Assembly (NCBI GenBank): GCA_030674185.1 | Contig: CM060306.1 | Span: 315,001 to 379,000 of the forward strand | Length of the DNA stretch: 64,000 nucleotides | Direction of reading: 5' to 3' | Source: Monoplex corrugatus | Lineage: Eukaryota; Mollusca; Gastropoda; Littorinimorpha; Ranellidae | In this document: piece after piece, positions 55,141-64,000 of the stretch | Position numbering within the stretch: position 1 is the stretch's first letter | Layout: each line of letters starts with the position of its first letter | Notes under the pieces: generated by a model | Databases searched by the model: none | Told to the model about the DNA's origin: nothing | Seen by the model: only the letters and a program-made list of their open reading frames with translations | Made by a program: the position numbers and the translations under genes

Positions 55141-58100
55141 GTATGTGTGGGTCAAATTATGGGTGTATGACAGGTGTAACAATGTTTAACTGTGTCTGAT
55201 GAGGGGTGTGATGACACGTGTTGCAGAGTTTGTTTGATGGGGGGTGCAGTGATAGGTTACAAAGTTTGTCGGTGTCTAATGAGGGGTGTAATGACAAGTG
55301 TTACAGTATTTGTCTGATGGTGGGTGTAATGACAGGTATTACAATCTTTGTGTCTAATGAGGGGTGTAATGACAGGTGTTACAATGTTTGATTAGGGGTG
55401 TGATGACAGGTGTTGTAATGTTTGTGTCTGATGAGGGGCGTGATGACAGGTGTTACAATGCTTGTCTGTCTGATGAGGGGTGTGATGACAGGTGTTAAAA
55501 TGTTTGTGTCTGATGACAGGTGTGATGACAGGTGTTACAATGTTTGTTTTTGTCTGATGACAGGTGTGATGATAGGTGTTACAATGTTTGTATCTGATGA
55601 GGGGTGTGATGACAGGTGTTACAATGTTTGTATCTGATGAGGGGTGTGATGACAGGTGTTACAATGTTTGTATCTGATGAGGGGTGTGATGACAGGTGTT
55701 ACAATGTTTGTATCTGATGAGGGGTGTGATGACAGGTGTTACAATGTTTGTATCTGATGAGGGTGTGATGACAGGTGTTACAATGTTTGTATCTGATGAG
55801 GGTGTGATGACAGGTATTACAATGTTTGTATCTGATGAGGGGTGTGATGACAGGTGTTACAGTGTTTGTGTCTGATGATGGATGTGATAACAGGTGTTAC
55901 AATGTTTGTATTTGATGAGGAGTGTGATGACAGGTGTTACAATGTCTGATGAGGGGTGTGATGACAGGTGTTACAGTGTTTGTGTCTGATGAGGGGTGTG
56001 ATGACAGGTGTTACAGTGTTTGTGTCTGATGAGGGTGTGATGACAGGTGTTACAATGTTTGTATCTGATGAGGGGTGTGATGACAGGTGTTACAATGTCA
56101 GAGGGGTGTGATGACAGGTGTTACAGTGTTTGTTTATGTCTGATGACGGGTGTGATGACAGGCGTTACACAGTGTTTGTTTATGTCTGATGACGGGTGTG
56201 ATGACAGGTGTTAGTGTTTGTATCTGATGAGGGGTGTGATGACAGGTGTTACAGTGTTTGTTTGTATCTATGAGGGGTGTGATGACAGGTGTTACAATGT
56301 TTGTTTGTATCTGATGAGGGGTGTGATGACAGCCGTTACAATGTCTGTATCTGATGAGGGGTGTGATGACAGGTGTTACAATGTTTGTCTGTATCTGATG
56401 AGGGGTGTGATGACAGGCGTTACAGTGTCTGTATCTGATGAGGTGTGTGATGACAGGTGTTACAATGTTTGTATCTGATGAGGTGTGTGATGACAGGTGT
56501 TACAATGTTTGTATCTGATGAGGGGTGTGATGACAGATGTTACAGTGTTTGTTTGTATCTGATGAGGGTGTGATAAGAGGTGTTACAAAGTTTGTATCTT
56601 ATGAGGTGTGTGATGACAGGTGTTACAATGTTTGTTTGTATCTGATGAGGGGTGTGATGACAGGTGTTACAGTGTCTGTATCTGATGAGGGGTGTGATAA
56701 GAGGTGTTACAATGTTTGTCTGTATCTGATGAGGTGTGTGATGACAGGTGTTACAATGTTTGTTTGTATCTGATGAGGGGTGTGATGACAGGTGTTACAG
56801 TGTCTGTATCTGATGAGGGGTGTGATAAGAGGTGTTACAAAGTTTGTTTGTATCTGATGAGGTGTGTGATGACAGGTTACAATGTTTGTATCTGATGAGG
56901 GGTGTGATGATAGGTGTTACAGTGTCTGTATCTGATGAGGGCGTGATGACAGGTGTTACAGTGTTTGTATCTGATGAGGGGTGTGATGACAGGTGTTAGT
57001 GTTTGTATCTGATGAGGGGTGTGATGACAGGTGTTACAGTGTCTGTATCTGATGAGGTGTGTGATGACAGGTGTTACAGTGTTTGTATCTGATGAGGGTG
57101 TGATGACAGGTGTTACAATGTTTGTATCTTATGAGGGGTGTGATGACAGGTGTTACAGTGTCTGCATCTGATGAGGTGTGTGATGACAGGTGTTACGGTG
57201 TCGGTATCTGATGAGGGGTGTGATGACAGGTGTTACAATGTTTGTATCTGATGAGGGGTGTGATGACAGATGTTACAGTGTCTGTATCTGATGAGGGTTG
57301 TGATGACAGGTGTTACAATGTTTGTATCTGATGAGGGTGTGGATGACAGGTGTTACAGTGTCTGTATCTGATGAGGGGCGTGATGACAGGTGTTACAGTG
57401 TTTGTATCTGATGAGGGTGTGATGACAGGTGTTACAATGTTGTATCTGATGAGGGGGTGATGACAGGTGTTACAGTGTCTGTATCTGATGAGGGGGTGAT
57501 GACAGGTGTTACAGTGTTTGTATCTGATGAGGGGTGTGATGACAGGTGTTACAGTGTCTGTATCTGATGAGGTGTGTGATGACAGGTGTTACAGTGTTTG
57601 TTGTATCTGATGAGGGTGTGATGACAGGTGTTACAGTGTCTGTATCTGATGAGGTGTGTGATGACAGGTGTTACAGTGTTTGTTTGTATCTGATGAGGGG
57701 TGTGATGACAGGTGTTACAATGTTTGTATCTGATGAGGGGTGTGATGACAGGTGTTACAGTGTCTGTATCTGATGAGGGGCGTGATGACAGGTGTTACAG
57801 TGTTTGTATCTGATGAGGGTGTGATGACAGATGTTACAGTGTTTGTTTGTATCTGATGAGGGGTGTGATGACAGGTGTTACAGTGTTTGTATCTGATGAG
57901 GGGTGTGATGACAGGTGTTACAGTGTTTGTTTGTATCTGATGAGGGGTGTGATGACAGGTGTTACAGTGTCTGTATCTGATGAGGGGTGTGATAAGAGGT
58001 GTTACAAAGTTTGTTTGTATCTGATGAGGGGTGTGATGACAGGTGTTACAATGTTTGTTTGTATCTGATGAGGGGCGTGATGACAGGTGTTACAATGTTT

Positions 58101-58261
58101 GTGTCTGATTAGTGGAGTGATGACAGGTGTTACAATGTTTGTTTGTATCTGATGAGGGGAGTGATGACAGGTGTTACAATGTTTGTTTGTGTCTGATGAG
58201 GGGTGTGATGACAGGTGTTACAATGTCTGTGTCTGATGAGGGGTGTGATGACAGGTGTTAC
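55141..58261. repeat. 40-bp minisatellite, left part
   Basis: Unit TCTGATGAGGGGTGTGATGA plus CAGGTGTTACAATGTTTGTA (40 bp), with 39-, 44- and 36-bp variants and CAGTGTCTGTA subtypes. It begins with diverged copies and becomes regular by about 55400. Broken by the LINE at 58262. Confidence 0.95.
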
Positions 58262-60751
58262 AAGCCAACAAGCTCACCACATCCATGTTTCTCTCTGACT
58301 TTGATCAACTTCTTGATCACTACTGTCTCTTACCTGGAAATCTCATCATTCTAGGTGACATCAATGTCCGCTATGACAACACTCACCGTTATGACACAAG
58401 ACATATCATCAACTCTCTGTCCAATCACAATATGACTCAACACATTTCTGAACCAACCCATCAAAAAGGTCACATTCTTGACTGGATCATTTCTCGTGAT
58501 CACCACAATTCCGCTACTGACAACTGCTTAGTTCTTTCTACCCGTCTAACTTCAGCCCTTCCATCTGACCACTCTGCAATTCTCTGTTCTCTTGACATTC
58601 CTCCTCCTTCCCGTACCATGCGCACAGTGACTCGACGCAATCTCAAATCTATCGACCTCTCCACATTTTCATCTGATGCCTCCCGTCTCCTTTCTGAAAA
58701 GTCACATAACCTTGCCGATGAATTCTATACTACTCTCCACCATCTTCTGGACACTCATACTCCAGCCACAACCCGTCCTTTACCTGACCGCCCCCCTACC
58801 CCCTGGCTCACTCATGAGATCGCCTGTGCAAAACGTGCCCGCCGCAGAGCAGAGCGCCGCTGGCGCAAATCCATCATGTACACAGGCAACTTTTCCAAGC
58901 CTCTAAAACAAAAGTATCCACCCTCATTGCATCAGCAAAAACAAGCTATTTCCAAACCAAAATCCTGAATGCCTCTTCTTCAAAAGAACTCTTTACAACC
59001 ATGAATCATCTCCTTGGCACACGAAAAGATTTACCTCTCCCAACAAAACATACAAATGAAGAACTCCCATCTGTATTCTCCAACTATTTCACCACCAAAA
59101 TACAAACTCTTCGTGACAGGCTTGACAGGACACCCTGTCAACCATGCCCACCTGACCCTTCCTTCTCTGGCACACCTCTTACTACTTTTACCCCAGTCTC
59201 ACAAGAAGAAATTCTCAACACAATCAGATCCATGTCGTTCAAAACCTGCGAACTGGATCCTCTTCCAGGTTCTCTCTACGCCGACTGTCTCCCTACTCTC
59301 CTCCCATTCATCACTGACATCATCAACACTTCTCTTCAAACTGGAACTGTCCCTGATTCTTTCAAATCTGCTATTGTTCACCCTCTCCTCAAGAAACACA
59401 ATTTAGATCCAAATGAACTGAAAAATTACCGGCCTATCTCTAATCTCTCTTTCTTGTCAAAACTCCTTGAAAAAGTCGTCCTCAACCAGCTGAACTCTCA
59501 CCTGTCTGCCAACAATCTCCTCAATCCTTTCCAGTCAGCCTACCGCCAGTGCCATAGCACTGAAACTGCCCTACTACACATTCTCAACAATCTCCTCCTT
59601 GCAACTGATACTGGCAAAGTCTCTCTCCTCACACTCCTTGATCTGTCTGCAGCCTTTGATATCATTGATCATGGTATTCTCCTTTCTAGACTTCATCATA
59701 CTTTTGGCATCTCTGACATTGCTCTGTCTTGGTTCACTTCATACCTATCCAACAGAAAACAACCGTTCTCATCAATGGCACTTACTCTCAACCTGCATAC
59801 CTGACCTGTGGTGTTCCACAAGGATCTGTCCTTGGCCCTGTTCTGTTCACTCTTTAACCACCTCCCCCCTGTCCACCATCATCAACTCCCATTCTATAAA
59901 ACACCACTTCTATGCTGATGACACCCAACTTCAAGACAGTGACTCACCTGATAATATACAGCGCCTGTTGACTCGCACCACTGAGTGTTACTCGGACATT
60001 AAGAACTGGATGACACACAATAGACTTCAGCTTAATGACGACAAAACAGAAGCTATCCTCATTGGCACCCGTCAGAAACTTTCTCAGCTGCCTCCTCTTT
60101 CTCTCCCATTATGTAACACATCAGTCCCAATTTCTGATTCAGCTAAAAACCTTGGTGTCTGCATTGACTCTACCCTCTCCATGAACAACTTTGTTTCTCA
60201 AACTGCCAGATCCTGCTACTATCATCTCCATCGTATAAGGCTGATCAGGAAGTATCTCTCTGTCGAAACAACTGCAAAACTCGTTCTCTCCTTCATAATG
60301 TCTCGCATTGACTATTGCAATTCACTCCTGTCTGGTCTTCCTGCCTCCACCATTCACATCCTACAGCGCATTCAAAACAATGCTGTACGCCTTGTACTCA
60401 AAAAGAAAAAAGCTGACCACATATCTCCTCTCCTGGCACAACTTCACTGGCTCCCTGTATCAGCGCATACAGTACAAACTAGACACCATGTGCTACAAAA
60501 GCCTCAATAACGCAGCCCCCGATTACCTGTCAAGCCTACTTGAGATCTATGTTCCCTCACGTACCCTCCGCTCTGCCTCCGATCCTCTGACTTTTCGCTT
60601 TCCACGCACTAAGCTCAATACCTATGGTCCACGAGCCTTCTCTGTTTCTGGTCCGCTCTCCTGGAACAAACTTCCTCTCTCAGTCCGTCAGCAACCTACT
60701 TTTGTCTCCTTCAAGTCCGCTCTCAAAACTCACCTTTTCTCCTCCGCATAA
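58262..60751 (+). pseudogene. endonuclease and reverse transcriptase of family A copy 3, broken
   Basis: Frame pieces in order: endonuclease end (ILGDINVRYD, DWIIS, PSDHSAIL) and linker, 58262-58870; frameshift near 58872 where copy 1 has four more bases; RT fingers and palm, about 59001-59755 (YRPISNLSFLSK, LLDLSAAFDIID, SYLSNRKQ); frameshift before the GVPQGS box and a stop in FTL* at about 59855; then FYADDTQL (59908-59931) and the C-terminal domain to about 60455; a last shift near 60462 and the end (IQYKLDTMCYK ... KTHLFSSA) at 60751. Dead, but it preserves the endonuclease-RT junction that copy 1 lacks. Confidence 0.88.
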
Positions 60752-60921
60752 AATCCTAACCTCACTCAACCCCCCCCCCCCCCCCCTCTGCAGCCTGTCT
60801 CCGCTCGGAGGGAATCACATGGTTATAATATATAATTGTATATGCTATGCTCTCTATAATTTTCCATTGCTTTTATTCTTGCTTTTATTGCTTTTATTCT
60901 TTCTCCCCATTTATAGCCATG

Positions 60922-60974
<53 letters not shown>

Positions 60975-61089
60975 CGTGTGTGTGCGTGCGTGCGTGCGTG
61001 CGTGCTTACGTGTGTGTGTGCTTCAGCGCTTAGATTTGATTTTATCAAGATTTTGCGCTATATAAATATTGTAATTATTATTATTATTG
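58262..61089 (+). mobile_element. family A LINE copy 3, nested in the 40-bp array
   Basis: Plus-strand copy of the same LINE as 232-3414 and 7833-9616. It starts in the endonuclease (CCAACAAGCTCACCACATCC), so it is 5'-truncated. It ends with the poly-C run (60770-60786), a (TG)n/(CGTG)n tract at 60925-61005, GCGCTATATAAATATTGTAA and (TTA)n at 61073-61088. The array resumes at once (gtatctgattag). Compared with the array consensus, about six bases (tgtttg) are missing at the insertion point and no clear target duplication is seen. Confidence 0.93.
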
Positions 61090-64000
61090 TATCTGATTAG
61101 TGGAATGATGACAAGTGTTACAATGTTTGTCGTGCCTGATGAGGAGTGTTGACAGGTGTTACAATGTTTGTATCTGATTAGTGGAGTGATGACAGGTGTT
61201 ACAATGTTTGTCGTGCCTGATGAGAGGAGTGTTGACAGGTGTTACAATGTTTGTATCTGATTAGTGGAGTGATGACAGATGTTACAATGTTTGTCGTGCC
61301 TGATGAGGGGAGTGTTGACAGGTGTTACATTGTTTGTCGTATCTGATGAGAGGTGTGATGACAGGTGTTACATGTTGTTTGTGTCTAGATGAGGGTGTAT
61401 GACAGGTGTTACAATGTTTGTGTCTGATGAGGGGTGTGATGACAGGTGTTACAATGTTTGTGTCTGATTAAATGAGTGATGACAGGTGTTACAATGTTTG
61501 TGTGCCTGATAAGGGGTGTGATGACAGGTGTTACAATGTTTATCTGTCTGATGAGGGGTGTGATGACAGGTGTTACAATGTTTGTCTGTCTAATGAGGGG
61601 TGTGATGACAGCTGTTACAATGTTTGTCTGATGAGGTGTGTGATGACAGATGTTTAATTTGTTGTGATCTGATGAGGGTGTTGATGACAGGTGTTAAAAT
61701 GTTTGTGATCTGATGACAGGTGTGATGACAGGTGCTACATGTTTTTGTCTGATGAGGGTGTGTAATGACAGGTGTTACAATGTTTGTGTCCGATGAGGGG
61801 TGTGATGACAGGTGTTACAATGTTTGTGTCTGATGAAGGTCTTGATAGACAGGTGTTACAATGTTTGTTGTCTGATGAGGGGTGAAAGACAGGTGTTACA
61901 ATGTTTTGTGTCTGATGAGGGGTGTGATGACAGGTGTTACATGTTTGTGTCTGATGAGGTGTGTGATGACAGGTGTTACAATGTTTGTCTGTCTGATGAG
62001 GGGTGATGACAGGTGTTACAATTTTTGTCTGACATGAGGTGTGTGATGACAGGTGTTACAATGTTTGTGTCTGATGAGGGTGTGTAATGACAGGTGTTAC
62101 AATGTTTGTGTTGATGAGGGGTGTGATGACAGGTGTTACAATGTTTGTATCTGATGAGGGGTGTGATGACAGGTGTTACAATGTTTGTGTCTGATGAGGG
62201 GTGTGATGACAGGTGTTACAGTGTTTGTTTTCTGATGAGGGGTGTGATGACAGGTGTTACAGTGTGTGTGTCTTATGATGGGTGTGATGACACGTGTTAC
62301 AATGTTTGTGACTGATGAGGGGTGTGATGACAGGTGTTACATGTGTGTGTCTTATGATGGGTGTGATGACACGTGTTACATTGTTTGTGACTGATGAGGG
62401 GTGTGATGACAGGTGTTACAGTATTTGTGTCTGATGAGGTATGTGATGTCAGGTGTTACAACATTTGACTGTATCTGATTAGTGATGTGATGACAGGTGT
62501 TACAATGTTTGTCTGTATCTGATGAGGGTGTGATGACAGGTATTACAATGTTTGTGTCTGATGAGGGGTGTGATGACTGGTGTTACAATGTTTGTCTGTG
62601 TCTGATGAGGTGTGTGATGACAGGTGTTACAATGCTTGTGTCTGATGAGGGGTGTGATGACAGATGTTACCATTTTTGTATCTGATGAGGGGTGTGATGA
62701 CAGGTGTTACAATGTTTGTATCTGATGAGGGTGTGATGACAAGTGTTACAGTGTCTGTATCTGATGAGGTGTGTGATGACAGGTGTTACAGTGTTTGTAT
62801 CTGATGAGGGGTGTGATGACAGGTGTTACAATGTTTGTATCTTATGAGGGGTGTGATGACAGGTGTTACAGTGTCTGCATCTGATGAGGTGTGTGAGTGA
62901 CAGGTGTTACGGTGTCGGTATCTGATGAGGGGTGTGATGACAGGTGTTACAATGTTTGTATCTGATGAGGGGTGTGATGACAGATGTTACAGTGTCTGTA
63001 TCTGATGAGGGGTGTGATGACAGGTGTTACAATGTTTGTATCTGATGAGGGGTGTGATGACAGGTGTTACAGTGTCTGTATCTGATGAGGGGTGTGATGA
63101 CAGGTGTTACAATGTTTGTATCTGATGAGGGGTGTGATGACAGGTGTTACAGTGTCTGTATCTGATGAGGGGCGTGATGACAGGTGTTACAGTGTTTGTA
63201 TCTGATGAGGGGTGTGATGACAGGTGTTACAATGTTTGTATCTGATGAGGGGTGTGATGACAGGTGTTACAGTGTCTGTATCTGATGAGGGGCGTGATGA
63301 CAGGTGTTACAGTGTTTGTATCTGATGAGGGTGTGATGACAGGTGTTACAGTGTCTGTATCTGATGAGGTGTGTGATGACAGGTGTTACAGTGTTTGTTT
63401 GTATCTGATGAGGGGTGTGATGACAGGTGTTACAATGTTTGTATCTGATGAGGGGTGTGATGACAGGTGTTACAGTGTCTGTATCTGATGAGGGGCGTGA
63501 TGACAGGTGTTACAGTGTTTGTATCTGATGAGGGGTGTGATGACAGGTGTTACAGTGTCTGTATCTGATGAGGTGTGTGATGACAGGTGTTACAGTGTTT
63601 GTTTGTATCTGATGAGGGGTATGATGACAGGTGTTACAATGTTTGTATCTGATGAGGGGTGTGATGACAGGTGTTACAGTGTCTGTATCTGATGAGGGGC
63701 GTGATGACAGGTGTTACAGTGTTTGTATCTGATGAGGGGTGTGATGACAGATGTTACAGTGTTTGTTTGTATCTGATGAGGGGTGTGATGACAGGTGTTA
63801 CAGTGTTTGTATCTGATGAGGGTGTGATGACAGGTGTTACAGTGTTTGTTTGTATCTGATGAGGGTGTGATGACAGGTGTTACAGTGTCTGTATCTGATG
63901 AGGGGTGTGATAAGAGTGTTACAAAGTTTGTTTGTATCTGATGAGGGGTGTGATGACAGGTGTTACAATGTTTGTTTGTATCTGATGAGGGGCGTGATGA
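61090..64000. repeat. 40-bp minisatellite, right part, open at the window edge
   Basis: Continuation of 55141-58261. Copies at 61090-62500 are more diverged and include gtgcctgatgagg and gattagtggagtg types. From about 62750 onward the order of variant units repeats the order at about 57040-58060 (see findings). The array is not finished at 64000. Confidence 0.95.

Noticed and set aside
55141..58261. CTGATGAG in each 40-bp unit as a hammerhead ribozyme box
   Set aside because: The unit has no GAAA box and no stem II or III partner, so the match to the CUGAUGA element is by chance.

Overview
This is animal nuclear DNA, not bacterial or viral. It has intron/exon structure, several clades of non-LTR retrotransposon, a Tc1-like DNA transposon, tRNA-derived short repeats and very heavy tandem repetition. 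The combination of an RNase H-bearing I/Nimb-type LINE, RTE and CR1/L2-type LINEs and (CA)n-rich introns suggests a lophotrochozoan, most likely a mollusc. That placement is an inference; nothing here fixes the species. Adding up approximate boundaries, about half of the window is minisatellite, about a third is transposable element, and under 2% appears to be host coding sequence.

The main hidden content is one host gene on the minus strand. Eight short islands of non-repetitive sequence (53978-53748, 43787-43647, 41867-41704, 36566-36426, 30997-30889, 28272-28192, 19218-19079 and 16779-16711) each have an AG acceptor and, except the last, a GT donor. Each has an open frame, and the intron phases fit from one exon to the next (1-1, 1-1, 1-0, 0-0, 0-1, 1-1, 1-0, then a stop). 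Together they encode about 358 residues, the C-terminal part of a protein. It carries a YEEM (YxxM, PI3K p85-type) motif, a PPLPPPR SH3-ligand motif, a charged helical segment and a Ser/Pro-rich tail. The best guess is a PI3K adaptor of the BCAP/PIK3AP1-BANK1-Dof type. The gene structure is well supported; the family name is tentative. Upstream exons would lie beyond base 64000.

The introns are mostly minisatellites, each with its own 25- to 94-bp unit, and they press right up against the splice sites. At exons 2 and 3 the repeat unit is homologous to the real acceptor, so acceptor-like sites recur along the intron. At exon 4 an exact 30-bp copy of the exon/donor junction lies inside the intronic array. 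This splice-site-anchored repeat growth is the most unusual feature of the window.

Layout: 1-16400 holds nested LINEs and minisatellites downstream of the gene; 16711-53978 is the gene with its arrays, a complete Tc1 element (19591-21223), a composite tRNA-SINE insert (25149-25454) and an I/Nimb-like LINE (47018-50813); 55141-64000 is a 40-bp array split by a LINE (58262-61089) and running off the window. Most LINEs with readable ends sit inside tandem repeats. Many very long open frames (up to 1201 codons) are artefacts of stop-free repeat units and are not annotated as genes.
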